From contig JAMDDZ010000077.1 of assembly GCA_023488565.1 (NCBI GenBank), positions 1 to 28,236 of the forward strand: a stretch of DNA of 28,236 nt, read 5' to 3'. The notes below the pieces were generated by a model that was not told the origin of the DNA, ran no database searches, and saw only the letters and a list, made by a program, of their open reading frames with translations. Both the position numbers and the translations under genes were made by a program. Shown piece by piece: positions 6,311 to 14,403 of this stretch (the first letter of the stretch is position 1; the number at the start of each line of letters is the position of its first letter). Origin of the DNA: Bacillota bacterium (GTDB lineage: Bacteria; Bacillota; Sulfobacillia; Sulfobacillales; Sulfobacillaceae).

Positions 6311-7741
6311 ATGAAATTCAAGACATTGTCCCGGAAAAATTTAAAATTGACGGAAACCAAAGTGGTGAGCCATCAATACGGGAGTGGCCCACGAGGAAAA
6401 GTTCCCCACGGCATTGGCACGGCTGGCTTGACGCTTATGACCATTGGCGGGATTATGGGATCAGGACTGTTTTTGGCGAGTGGATCGGCAATACGGTTAG
6501 CCGGTCCAGCGATTGCCATTTCGTTTTTGATTGGCGTCACCATCATGTCTATTGAGATCTCGGCACTGGCCGAGATGTCTGCCGCAGATCCGGAACGGGG
6601 CTCATTTCTCGCCTTTGCCAGACACACCCTGGGCCCGGGATCAGCGTTCATCGGGGGCTGGATATTTTGGTTTTCCAGTGTGTTGAATTTGGCTGCGGAA
6701 GCTACTGCAGGAGCCATTTTTACTCGATTGTGGTTTCCCGGTGTCCCCGTCTTTGTCTTCAGTGTAGGCTACTCCATCATCATTGTGGGAATAAATTTTT
6801 TGACGGTGAAAGGATTCAGTTCGGTGGAATCCGTCATGTCCATGGCCAAGGTGATTGCCACAGCAGCGTTCATTGTGGTAGCCGCACTGGTGATGTTTCA
6901 CGTAATCCCGGTTCGCCCAATAGTGGGGCCGCGGTTATGGATAAGCGCGCCATCTTTCTTCCCTCGTGGTATTCTGGGGATTTTCGCGGCCATGGTATTA
7001 GTGCTGTTTTCCATGTCGGGAACCGGGGTGCTTGGACTGGCCGCGCCTAATGTGAAACGGCCGGAACAAACGATTAGCAAAACCATTCGCAACACGGTGA
7101 TTGGAATTTATGTGCTTTATGTGGGCGCGGCTCTGGCGATCACGGGATTGCTTCGATGGAGCACGGTGCCTACGGCTCAGAGTCCATTTACGGGTGCCCT
7201 GCGGGTGCTCCACAGCAGCTGGCTGATTGACATCTTGAATTTTGTGATTGTGATTGCGGTATTGAGTACATTAAATGCGGGACTTTTTGCCACTGACCGG
7301 GTATTGGCCACCTTGGGGCGCATTCATGACGCACCGCACATTTTATCCAAGGAGTCCCATGGGATTCCACGAACGGCCAATGCGGTTACCGGCGTACTTT
7401 TAGTGATCGTGAGCGGGTTAGCCTATTTCTTGCCGAAAACCGCCTATCTCTACCTGGTTACGGCGACCGGGTTTCAAGCATTAATGATTTGGATCCTGAT
7501 AATTGTGACCCACATCTATTTTAGGCCGCGATTAGAGAAACGGAATGTGGACCTAAAATTCAAAGTGCCCTGGTATCCAATTTTGTCATGGATCGGGGTA
7601 GTGATGACCGTGGGAGTTATTGCGACGGCACCTTTGGCACCCCACGAAGTGATTGCGCTGGGCATTTCCCTGGCGGCGACCGCAATTTTTGCTATCGCAT
7701 ACCTTCCGGTGAAACGGTCGCGTCAACACAAAGTCTCGTGA
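6311..7741 (+). CDS. APC-family amino-acid permease
   Basis: A 476-residue amino acid-polyamine-organocation transporter with about 12 hydrophobic segments. The first helix holds the substrate-binding break motif as IGGIMGSGLFLASGSAI (typical IGxxIGxGLF), preceded by a hydrophilic N-terminus of about 35 residues. Helix 3 contains EMSAADPERGSF, matching the E-x-x-x-xxPxxGG-F block of the family. It imports or exchanges an amino acid with protons or another amino acid; the substrate is not readable. Alanine dehydrogenase lies 77 bp downstream on the same strand, so alanine or a related amino acid is a reasonable guess, but a separate promoter sits between them. The ATG at 6311 has only a weak RBS; a start further in cannot be excluded. 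Confidence 0.85.
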   Translation: MKFKTLSRKNLKLTETKVVSHQYGSGPRGKVPHGIGTAGLTLMTIGGIMGSGLFLASGSAIRLAGPAIAISFLIGVTIMSIEISALAEMSAADPERGSFLAFARHTLGPGSAFIGGWIFWFSSVLNLAAEATAGAIFTRLWFPGVPVFVFSVGYSIIIVGINFLTVKGFSSVESVMSMAKVIATAAFIVVAALVMFHVIPVRPIVGPRLWISAPSFFPRGILGIFAAMVLVLFSMSGTGVLGLAAPNVKRPEQTISKTIRNTVIGIYVLYVGAALAITGLLRWSTVPTAQSPFTGALRVLHSSWLIDILNFVIVIAVLSTLNAGLFATDRVLATLGRIHDAPHILSKESHGIPRTANAVTGVLLVIVSGLAYFLPKTAYLYLVTATGFQALMIWILIIVTHIYFRPRLEKRNVDLKFKVPWYPILSWIGVVMTVGVIATAPLAPHEVIALGISLAATAIFAIAYLPVKRSRQHKVS

Positions 7742-7759
7742 TGCAATCCAATGTGGTTA

Positions 7760-7768
7760 TGCTAGAAT
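7760..7768 (+). promoter_or_regulatory. Candidate extended -10 promoter for ald
   Basis: TGCTAGAAT (TGn plus TAGAAT, five of six bases of TATAAT) lies 50 bp before the alanine dehydrogenase start. No good -35 hexamer is found at 16-18 bp upstream, which is common for extended -10 promoters. It would give a leader of about 40 bases containing the AGAAAGGA ribosome-binding site. Confidence 0.35.
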
Positions 7769-7817
7769 TAACCGTACCCTGTGTTTTCAGTCTTTTTTAG
7801 AAAGGATCGTCTTAGCA

Positions 7818-8936
7818 ATGCGTATTGGATTGCCCAAAGAAATCAAGGTTGATGAGAACCGTGTTGCGCTAACCCCGGCAGGAGTCCTGTCTTTGACCAA
7901 AGATGGCCACACGGTGGTCGTTGAGTCTGGAGCCGGGATCGGGAGTGGCTTTTCCGACGAGCAGTATCGGCAAGCCGGAGCTACCCTTCTTCCAGAAGCT
8001 GGGGAAGTTTGGGGACAAGCCCAAATGGTCGTCAAGGTGAAGGAACCGCTGCCGGAAGAATACAGCTATTTTCGCTCAGACATGGTGTTGTTTACCTATT
8101 TACACTTAGCTCCAGAACCGGAATTGACCCGCGCTTTGTTGAAATCGAACATAACCGCCATCGCCTATGAAACGGTACAAAAAGAGGACAAAAGTTTACC
8201 GTTGCTAACGCCCATGAGTGAAGTAGCAGGACGTATGGCCAGTCAAATCGGGGCCCAATTTCTTGAGAAGCCCTACGGGGGACGTGGCATTTTGCTGGGT
8301 GGGGTGCCAGGTGTATTGCCGGGCCGTGTTGTAGTGATTGGTGGTGGTATTGTGGGGACCAATGCGGCACGGATTGCTCTCGGGTTAGGAGCCGAAGTCA
8401 CCATCGTGGACATTAGCGCCGATCGCTTAAGACAGCTTGACGACCAGTTTCACGGACAACTGCGAACGTTAATGTCCCATGAATCCAACATTGCGGACGT
8501 AGTGCGACATGCTGACTTTGTGGTTGGCGCGGTATTAATACCGGGAGCACGGGCCCCGCATTTGGTCAGCGAGGAAATGGTGAAGTCTATGGAACCAGGC
8601 TCTGTCATCGTCGACGTGGCGATTGACCAGGGAGGTTCCATTGAGACCATTGACCGGGTCACTACCCATTCGCACCCAACGTATGAGAAATATGGGGTGG
8701 TGCATTATGCCGTGGCTAATATGCCCGGGGCCGTGGCCCGTACCTCGACCCTGGCATTGACCAATGTCACACTGCCGTATGCACGGGCGATAGCCCGTTA
8801 TGGTGCCGAAGATGCTATGCGACGCGATGCCAGCCTAGCCAAAGGACTGAATATTTATAAGGGTCAGGTGACGTTCCAAGCAGTCGCCGAAGCGCATAAT
8901 TTGGCATATGTTGCAGTAGATTCACTATTAGCATAG
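7818..8936 (+). CDS. ald: Alanine dehydrogenase
   Basis: NAD-dependent alanine dehydrogenase (EC 1.4.1.1), which interconverts L-alanine with pyruvate and ammonia in the cytoplasm. The 372-residue length matches the family. The N-terminus MRIGLPKEIKVDENRVALTP is diagnostic. The catalytic Lys75 (in VVKVKEPLPEEY) and His96 (in LFTYLHLAPE) fall at the same positions as in the Bacillus enzyme. The dinucleotide-binding loop VVVIGGGIVGTNAA lies at about 171-183, with the acid VDIS at the end of the second strand selecting NAD. In Bacillus relatives ald supports growth on alanine and normal sporulation. It may work with the upstream amino-acid permease. AGAAAGGA precedes the ATG. A strong inverted repeat follows the gene. 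Confidence 0.95.
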   Translation: MRIGLPKEIKVDENRVALTPAGVLSLTKDGHTVVVESGAGIGSGFSDEQYRQAGATLLPEAGEVWGQAQMVVKVKEPLPEEYSYFRSDMVLFTYLHLAPEPELTRALLKSNITAIAYETVQKEDKSLPLLTPMSEVAGRMASQIGAQFLEKPYGGRGILLGGVPGVLPGRVVVIGGGIVGTNAARIALGLGAEVTIVDISADRLRQLDDQFHGQLRTLMSHESNIADVVRHADFVVGAVLIPGARAPHLVSEEMVKSMEPGSVIVDVAIDQGGSIETIDRVTTHSHPTYEKYGVVHYAVANMPGAVARTSTLALTNVTLPYARAIARYGAEDAMRRDASLAKGLNIYKGQVTFQAVAEAHNLAYVAVDSLLA

Positions 8937-8958
8937 ATTGACACCGGTCTCTGCCTCG

Positions 8959-8991
8959 GTCAGCCTCCGGAAGATTTTTCCGCAGGCTGAC
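8959..8991. terminator. Strong hairpin between ald and xerD
   Basis: GTCAGCCT-c-CGGAA-gattt-TTCCG-c-AGGCTGAC forms a stem of 8 + 5 base pairs with one C:C mismatch and a 5-base loop. CTGCC at 8951 and GGCAG at 8997 can extend it outward. It lies just after the ald stop, where a terminator is expected, but no U-tract follows on either strand, so factor-independent termination is uncertain. A cruciform or mRNA-stabilising role is equally possible. Confidence 0.5.
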
Positions 8992-9062
8992 GATGGGGCA
9001 GGGATTTGCCGCTATCACGTCGAAGAATGTCTTCATCCTGATTTAATCGGAAGTGGTGGCTC

Positions 9063-9938
9063 GTGAATGACGTGGTGGCGGAATTTCTTTACCATCTTCG
9101 GTACGAACGGCATTTAGCCCATAACACGGTGGATTCTTATGGCCGCGATCTTGAAGATTTTATGCGGTTTTCGCAGAACCTAGGGCCCTTGACAGAACGT
9201 GAACTTATCATGCAGTATTTAGATCATTTGAGGGCGGTTCACCGCTCCACGGCGACTATTGCCCGGCGTTTGGCGGCACTAAAAGCATTTTACCGCTGGC
9301 AACTGCGGGAAGAATATAAGGATGATGATCCGACCGACTTGTTGCTGTCTCCTCGATTAGAGAGAAAATTGCCCGATGTTTTGTCGATTGCCGAGGTGAC
9401 TCGGTTGGTGGAATCTCCCGACGTGCGGGAAGTAACCGGGGTGCGCGATCGCGCGATGCTGGAAGTCTTATATGCCACAGGAATTCGAGTGAGCGAGTTG
9501 TGCCATTTGGGGATCAACGACTGGTGGGTGGATCCTCCGCGACTAAGGTGCTTGGGAAAAGGCGATAAAGAGCGATATGTTCCGTTGGGTGAAATAGCGG
9601 TACACTGGTTGGCTACCTATGTGGAACAATCGCGACCTAAACTCCTTAAGCGAAGCAAAACGACTTACCTGTTTCTCAATCATCGTGGACAAGCGCTAAC
9701 GCGTCAGGGATTTTGGAAGCTGTTAAAAAAATATGCGGCGGCGGCCGATATTGTCAAACCTATTACTCCGCACATGATTCGGCATTCGTTTGCTACCCAT
9801 CTGTTGGACAACGGCGCTGATTTGCGTGCAGTGCAAGAGATGTTGGGCCACCAGGATATCTCTACCACACAAATTTACACCCACATCAGTTCGGGTCGAC
9901 TGCGGTCGGCCTATGATGCGACACACCCACGGGCGTGA
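9063..9938 (+). CDS. xerD: Tyrosine recombinase XerD
   Basis: Site-specific tyrosine recombinase of 291 residues that resolves chromosome dimers at dif during division, working with XerC or a homologue. The N-terminal SAM-like core-binding domain covers about 1-85 (FLYHLRYERHLAHNTVDSY). All catalytic residues are visible: Arg142 in TGIRVSEL, Lys166 in LGKGDKERYVPL, His237 and Arg240 in PHMIRHSFATHLL, His263 in MLGHQDISTTQ, and nucleophile Tyr272 in IYTHIS. The position directly before deoB matches the xerD-drm order of Bacillus, which supports XerD over phage integrases. The start is a GTG at 9063 with a weak RBS (AAGTGGTGG). It is followed 28 bp later by deoB, so it probably begins a xerD-deoB-pdp transcription unit. 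Confidence 0.9.
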   Translation: MNDVVAEFLYHLRYERHLAHNTVDSYGRDLEDFMRFSQNLGPLTERELIMQYLDHLRAVHRSTATIARRLAALKAFYRWQLREEYKDDDPTDLLLSPRLERKLPDVLSIAEVTRLVESPDVREVTGVRDRAMLEVLYATGIRVSELCHLGINDWWVDPPRLRCLGKGDKERYVPLGEIAVHWLATYVEQSRPKLLKRSKTTYLFLNHRGQALTRQGFWKLLKKYAAAADIVKPITPHMIRHSFATHLLDNGADLRAVQEMLGHQDISTTQIYTHISSGRLRSAYDATHPRA

Positions 9939-9965
9939 TTTGATAGGAAAAGAGGTAACCGTTTT

Positions 9966-11141
9966 ATGCGAATAGCGTTATTGGTGATTGATTCGGGAGG
10001 CATTGGTCCCGCCCCGGATAGTGAGGCTTTTGGCGACGAAGGGGCCAATACGATTGGTCATGCGGCCACCGCGGTAGGTGGAATTGATCTCCCCAACTTG
10101 GCAGCTATGGGGTTGACTGGTGTGATCGACGTGCATGGCACTTTACCTGTGTCCCTGCAAGGGGTGGCATATCCGGTACACCCCCATGCCAACGGAAAGG
10201 ATACCTTGGCAGGCCACTGGGAGATGATGGGATTAACCGTGACAACACCGTTTAGAACATATCCCGAGGGTTTCCCCAACGATGTGGTGAAGCAATTGAC
10301 CGTCGCATGGGGACGTGAACCGCTGGGTAATGAGGCGGCGTCGGGAACCGAAATTATTGAGCGTCTGGGGGTGCAACATCTGGCCACCGGACGTCCCATA
10401 CTTTATACCTCTGCCGATAGTGTGCTGCAGATTGCAGCACATGAAAAAGTGGTGCCTCTGTCCGAATTATATGACTGGTGCCGGAAAGCGCGGGACATCA
10501 TGCAGGGGCCGAATTTGGTGGGCCGTATCATTGCTCGTCCCTTCATCGGCGAACCAGGGCATTTCCAGCGCACGGCAAATCGCCACGACTACGCGGTGAG
10601 CCCCTGGTCAGCGACTGAAGTCGACGTCTTATTGCAGCGAGGTGTGCAAACAGTGGCCATAGGCAAAATTGGCGATATTTTTTCGGGGCAAGGTTTTGTC
10701 AAGCATCTGCATACGTCTAGCAATATTGACGGACTGGAAAAGACACTTCAAGTGTTGGAACAAGACAGTCAACAACCGCAGTTTGTCTTTACCAATTTGG
10801 TCGAATTTGATTCCCATTATGGTCATCGTCGCAACCCCGCCGGTTATGCACAGGCCCTAAGGGATTTGGACCAATTTCTTCCCCGGTTGTGGGAAAAGTT
10901 GAGGTCTGGAGATCAACTGTGGATTACCGCGGACCATGGTTGTGATCCCACCTACCGGGGCACTGACCACACCAGGGAAACACTGCCATGGCTAGCCTGG
11001 GGAAGAGACCTGAAGCCATTTGTTGGGCGACCTCGACAAACCTTGGCAGATATCGCGGCGACCCTGGCGGTATTGTTTGATGCACCTCAGATTGGCGATG
11101 GTCAAGCGGCGCAAGAACTTGTCGAGGGAGGACGGCGATGA
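9966..11141 (+). CDS. deoB: Phosphopentomutase
   Basis: Phosphopentomutase (EC 5.4.2.7; drm in Bacillus) interconverts ribose or deoxyribose 1-phosphate with the 5-phosphate, linking nucleoside breakdown to the pentose phosphate pathway. The 391-residue length is normal. It has the alkaline-phosphatase-superfamily metal ligands: Asp in LLVIDSGGIGPAPDS near the N-terminus, then NTIGH, the phosphothreonine region KDTLAGHWEMMG at about residues 78-89, DSHYGHRRN, and TADHGCDPTYRGTDHTRE near the C-terminus. GAGGTAA precedes the ATG. Its TGA overlaps the ATG of pdp (ATGA), so the two are translationally coupled and act in sequence: pdp releases the sugar 1-phosphate that DeoB isomerises. Confidence 0.95.
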   Translation: MRIALLVIDSGGIGPAPDSEAFGDEGANTIGHAATAVGGIDLPNLAAMGLTGVIDVHGTLPVSLQGVAYPVHPHANGKDTLAGHWEMMGLTVTTPFRTYPEGFPNDVVKQLTVAWGREPLGNEAASGTEIIERLGVQHLATGRPILYTSADSVLQIAAHEKVVPLSELYDWCRKARDIMQGPNLVGRIIARPFIGEPGHFQRTANRHDYAVSPWSATEVDVLLQRGVQTVAIGKIGDIFSGQGFVKHLHTSSNIDGLEKTLQVLEQDSQQPQFVFTNLVEFDSHYGHRRNPAGYAQALRDLDQFLPRLWEKLRSGDQLWITADHGCDPTYRGTDHTRETLPWLAWGRDLKPFVGRPRQTLADIAATLAVLFDAPQIGDGQAAQELVEGGRR

Positions 11142-12418
11142 TTGACATTATCGAGAAGACCCGGGATAGGAAAGCATTATCTCGGGAAGACATGTGGCGT
11201 TGGATTGAAGCGGTGGTGCAAGAGGAGGTACCGGACTATCAGGTTTCTGCCTGGTTGATGGCCGCCTACCTCAACGGCCTAACGGATGAGGAAATTTTTA
11301 CCATGACGGAAGCAATGGCCACTATCGGCAGCCCACCGCCTCGCCACATCGGGTTGGTAGACAAGCACTCCACGGGAGGAGTGGGTGACAAAACCAGTTT
11401 GATTTTGGCGCCGCTGGTGGCGGCACTAGGTGTTCCTATGGTGAAAATGTCGGGGAGGGGATTGGGCCATACCGGGGGCACACTAGATAAATTGGAAAGC
11501 TTGCCGGGTTTTCAGGTCCAGTTGACCGCGGAGCAATTGGAACGGCAGGTGGCTGAAGTCGGGGTTGCTGTTATCGCGCAAAGTCATGATCTGGCTCCGG
11601 CCGATGCCCGGCTTTATGCCTTGCGTGATGTCACCGCAACGGTCGATAGTATACCTTTGATTGCCGCTTCCGTGATGAGCAAGAAACTCGCAGCCAAGTC
11701 GCCCAATATTGTTTTGGATGTCAAAGTGGGTAGCGGTGCATTTATGGAAACCAAGCAACGGGCGATGGAACTGGCACGCCTCATGGTACGCATTGGGCAG
11801 GCTCACAAAGTACGGGTGAAGGCAATTTTAACCGACATGAATCAACCACTGGGATATGCCGTAGGAAACGCGATTGAGGTCAATGAAGCTATGGACACAT
11901 TAAGAGGTCACGGACCAGAGGATTTGGTGCAGGAAGTTAAGACCTTGGCTAGCCATATGGTGTCTATGGCTCAAAACGTTGCGGTAGAACAGGCACTTCA
12001 GGAGGTTTCAAGTGCCTTAGACGATGGTCGGGCATGGAAAAAATTTGTCTCCTGGGTGACCGCCCAAGGGGCAGACGCTAGAGTGTTGGATGGGGATTTG
12101 CCGTTAGCTCCGATTCGGATTACGTGGGAATTGGGGGCGCAGGAAACTGTGGCGTCCATCAATACGAAAGGAATCGGTTTGGCGGCGCTTTCCCTGGGTG
12201 CTGGAAGGCATGTTAAAGATCAGCCTGTAGATCACCAAGTTGGTATTCGGTGCATGGTCAAGGTTGGCCAAAACTATCCCGCTGGGACCGTGGTCGCGGA
12301 GATTTATGCACGCGATGCTCAAGCGGCCGATGAAGCGCTGCGACTGGTGAAGGAAGCGGTAACCTTGGGCCCCGCCTCCAATATTGCTGACGAACCGATT
12401 CTCGCGATTATCGAGTAA
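11138..12418 (+). CDS. pdp: Pyrimidine-nucleoside phosphorylase
   Basis: Pyrimidine-nucleoside (thymidine/uridine) phosphorylase splits thymidine, uridine or deoxyuridine with phosphate into the base and (deoxy)ribose 1-phosphate. The 426-residue length fits the family. The signature VDKHSTGGVGDKTSLILAPL binds phosphate, followed by KMSGRGLGHTGGTLDKLES and the active-site region LYALRDVTATVDSIPLIA. In Bacillus subtilis the matching position next to drm is held by punA, a purine-nucleoside phosphorylase; here a pyrimidine enzyme occupies it. The start overlaps the deoB stop in ATGA. The next gene, dacF, has its own forespore-type promoter 70 bp downstream, so transcription of this nucleoside salvage unit and of dacF is probably separate. 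Confidence 0.95.
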   Translation: MIDIIEKTRDRKALSREDMWRWIEAVVQEEVPDYQVSAWLMAAYLNGLTDEEIFTMTEAMATIGSPPPRHIGLVDKHSTGGVGDKTSLILAPLVAALGVPMVKMSGRGLGHTGGTLDKLESLPGFQVQLTAEQLERQVAEVGVAVIAQSHDLAPADARLYALRDVTATVDSIPLIAASVMSKKLAAKSPNIVLDVKVGSGAFMETKQRAMELARLMVRIGQAHKVRVKAILTDMNQPLGYAVGNAIEVNEAMDTLRGHGPEDLVQEVKTLASHMVSMAQNVAVEQALQEVSSALDDGRAWKKFVSWVTAQGADARVLDGDLPLAPIRITWELGAQETVASINTKGIGLAALSLGAGRHVKDQPVDHQVGIRCMVKVGQNYPAGTVVAEIYARDAQAADEALRLVKEAVTLGPASNIADEPILAIIE

Positions 12419-12426
12419 GACTCAAT

Positions 12427-12456
12427 GCATGAAGGATTGCCCTGTCGTGGATACTA
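12427..12456 (+). promoter_or_regulatory. Candidate SigF/SigG (forespore) promoter of dacF
   Basis: GCATG at 12427-12431 is followed after exactly 18 bases by GATACTA at 12450-12456. The Bacillus SigG consensus is GHATR-N18-CATNHTA (all five -35 bases match; one mismatch in the -10). Read as SigF (GYWTA-N15-GGNRANAMTN) it also fits, with one mismatch in each element. A start near 12463 would leave a leader of about 25 bases with the dacF ribosome-binding site. In Bacillus subtilis dacF is known to be a forespore gene transcribed by SigF. The consensus is borrowed from Bacillus. Confidence 0.55.
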
Positions 12457-12487
12457 TCACAAGTAGTCCCGAGGGGGTGATTTGACA

Positions 12488-13645
12488 ATGGCTAGGACCA
12501 GAAAATCGGTATTCGGAATGGTACTCACAGCTTTTCTTATGTTGGCCGGTGGTACGGTTTGGGCAGAACCTGCCCCGCCCGTGGTGGTGGCACGGGCTGC
12601 CGAGTTGGTCGACGCTACCACTGGCCAAATATTGTTTGCCAGCCACGCAGAGCAGGAATTGCCGATGGCAAGTGTTACCAAACTCATGACACTGTATATA
12701 GCGATACGTGCCATAACGCATCATAAATTGTCGCTCCATGCGATGGTGCCAGCGGACCTTGAAGCTTACCACATTGGCGGTTCGCAAATTTGGTTGCGGC
12801 CAGGCGAAAAACTAAGCGTGGAACAAATGCTGCGGGCGATTGCCGTGGGTTCTGCTAATGACGCGGCCTATGCCTTGGGCACATATATCGGAGGTTCGGA
12901 AACCCAGTTTGTCGCTATGATGAATCAAACAGCTAAAGAGCTCGGGATGCACCACACTCACTTTACCAATCCACATGGCTTGCCGGCCGCAGATCATTAC
13001 ACCACCGCGCACGATTTGGCGCTTTTGGGTGCAGCCGCGGTGAAATATCCGCTATTGCTGCACTATACTTCTCAGTGGCAAGACCGCTCCATTCGCAACG
13101 GCAAGGGCGGCCATCTGTGGCTGATTAATCAGAATCGCTTGTTGAGAACGTTCGTCGGGGCTGACGGATTGAAGACAGGGTATACCCATAGCGCGGGATT
13201 TTGCATGGTAGCTAGTGCTCATCGTGAGCACACGCGACTGATTGCGGTAATTTTAGGAGCGCCCTCTTCTAAATCGCGATTTCAAGATGCGTCCGGATTG
13301 TTAAGCTGGGGATTTCAAAACTATCGGACGTTATATATTGACAAACCTGCGGGATTGCCCCATGTGTTGCCAGTGTTCCGCGGGGCAAAGCTTGAGGTTG
13401 GTGTGGCCTTGTCGCGGCCATTGGCATTAACCATATCTACCGGGGAAACAGACCGGGTCACCTCGAGAGTCGAGATGGCTCGGCATCTGGTAGCTCCGGT
13501 CCGGTATCATCAGACTGTCGGCCAAGTGATTGTCAATGTTCCTCACCAGCGTCCGGTCCGGATTCCGGTTTGGTCGACTCAGGCAATTAGGCGTCAACGG
13601 TTAGGGGAAGTAGTCTTGAATTATTTTTGGCACATCATAGGCTAG
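12488..13645 (+). CDS. dacF: D-alanyl-D-alanine carboxypeptidase, sporulation type
   Basis: A penicillin-binding serine DD-carboxypeptidase (peptidase S11) that trims the terminal D-Ala from peptidoglycan stem peptides; DacF acts on the spore cortex precursor from the forespore side. I use the ATG at 12488, 8 bases after AGGGGGTG, rather than the TTG at 12482 that sits on the RBS; the protein is then 385 residues. A signal peptide covers about 1-26 with likely cleavage at VWA-EP. The three active-site motifs are present: Ser62-V-T-Lys65 (PMASVTKLMT), Ser122-A-Asn124 (VGSANDAAYAL) and Lys229-Thr-Gly (DGLKTGYTHSAG). Its place before spoIIA matches Bacillus. A C-terminal domain of about 90 residues follows, as in other low-molecular-weight PBPs. 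A zinc-finger gene starts 10 bp later. Confidence 0.92.
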   Translation: MARTRKSVFGMVLTAFLMLAGGTVWAEPAPPVVVARAAELVDATTGQILFASHAEQELPMASVTKLMTLYIAIRAITHHKLSLHAMVPADLEAYHIGGSQIWLRPGEKLSVEQMLRAIAVGSANDAAYALGTYIGGSETQFVAMMNQTAKELGMHHTHFTNPHGLPAADHYTTAHDLALLGAAAVKYPLLLHYTSQWQDRSIRNGKGGHLWLINQNRLLRTFVGADGLKTGYTHSAGFCMVASAHREHTRLIAVILGAPSSKSRFQDASGLLSWGFQNYRTLYIDKPAGLPHVLPVFRGAKLEVGVALSRPLALTISTGETDRVTSRVEMARHLVAPVRYHQTVGQVIVNVPHQRPVRIPVWSTQAIRRQRLGEVVLNYFWHIIG

Positions 13646-13655
13646 GAGGCGGGGT

Positions 13656-14318
13656 GTGGATAAACGAGGCGTGGAATTGGTGAAGCAAAGACTGCAGGAT
13701 TTAACTGAATACTTGGAAGCGCAGTTGGAGGTGGGAGAAACCGATTCCGTCGAAGCCCTAAGCGCCTATGACAATCATCCAGCGGATTTGGGGACCGACA
13801 CTTTCGAACGGGAATTGGACCTCGGGATTGTTACTGGTCTGCACAGCCGACTGGACTTGGTGTCGAATGCGTTAGCAAAACTAGATCAGGGAACCTATGG
13901 AATTTGTGAGCGTTGCGGCCAACCTATCGACTCCGCCCGTCTTCAAGCGGCACCTGAGGTTCAGTTTTGCTTGACGTGCCAAAACCTCATGGATCAGCCT
14001 TATCAACCTCCGCCCTCGGAGGCAGAGGTGGTTCCCCTACCCTTGGGACGTGATGTCGGGTACGACGTGGTCGAGCCTGACGGAGAAGATGTTTGGCAAA
14101 GCGTGGCAGAGTGGGGTAATTCCGACACTCCTTCCGACACTCCACCCGCAGTAGATTATAACCAAACCTATAGTGGGTTTGATCAACCTATTGGCCACGT
14201 GGAGGAGGTCGAATCGATTGTTGATGAAACCGGCGAGGTGCTGTTCGATACCTTGCGGGAAAAAAAGAGGCGACGGGGAGACAGTGTCGACAAAGAAACT
14301 GATCAAGACAGCGAGTGA
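13656..14318 (+). CDS. TraR/DksA-type C4 zinc-finger protein (YteA-like)
   Basis: A 220-residue acidic protein of the TraR/DksA / YteA family. The N-terminal half is helical (VKQRLQDLTEYLEAQLEVGE), followed by AYDNHPADLGTDTFERELDL, typical of Gram-positive YteA-like members. The zinc finger CERCGQPI-x-CLTC sits at about residues 85-109. A long acidic, Pro-rich tail of about 110 residues follows, ending in a basic stretch EKKRRRG. Classical DksA modulates RNA polymerase through the secondary channel; the role of the YteA branch is not settled. The GTG start follows GGAGG closely. It lies 10 bp after dacF, so both probably share the forespore-type promoter. The gene ends in an intrinsic terminator directly behind its stop. 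The order dacF - zinc-finger gene - spoIIA differs from Bacillus. Confidence 0.8.
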   Translation: MDKRGVELVKQRLQDLTEYLEAQLEVGETDSVEALSAYDNHPADLGTDTFERELDLGIVTGLHSRLDLVSNALAKLDQGTYGICERCGQPIDSARLQAAPEVQFCLTCQNLMDQPYQPPPSEAEVVPLPLGRDVGYDVVEPDGEDVWQSVAEWGNSDTPSDTPPAVDYNQTYSGFDQPIGHVEEVESIVDETGEVLFDTLREKKRRRGDSVDKETDQDSE

Positions 14319-14341
14319 GGCGGTCAAAACCCGCCTTTTTT
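14319..14341 (+). terminator. Intrinsic terminator after zinc-finger gene
   Basis: GGCGG-tcaaaac-CCGCC-TTTTTT begins on the base after the stop codon. It has a five-pair GC stem, a 7-base loop and six T residues, which is a standard Rho-independent terminator. It should insulate spoIIAA from read-through of the dacF unit, unlike Bacillus subtilis, where dacF transcription continues into spoIIA. Confidence 0.8.
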
Positions 14342-14403
14342 CGCGCTTCAAGATGTGTATCATGGATCCATAGCGGGCTTGTCCCCCGATGGAGGAGGCT
14401 TAC

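Noticed and set aside
9063..9938. Phage or integron integrase
   Set aside because: The tyrosine recombinase lies in the conserved xerD-deoB context and shows the housekeeping XerD pattern, with no attachment site or phage genes nearby.
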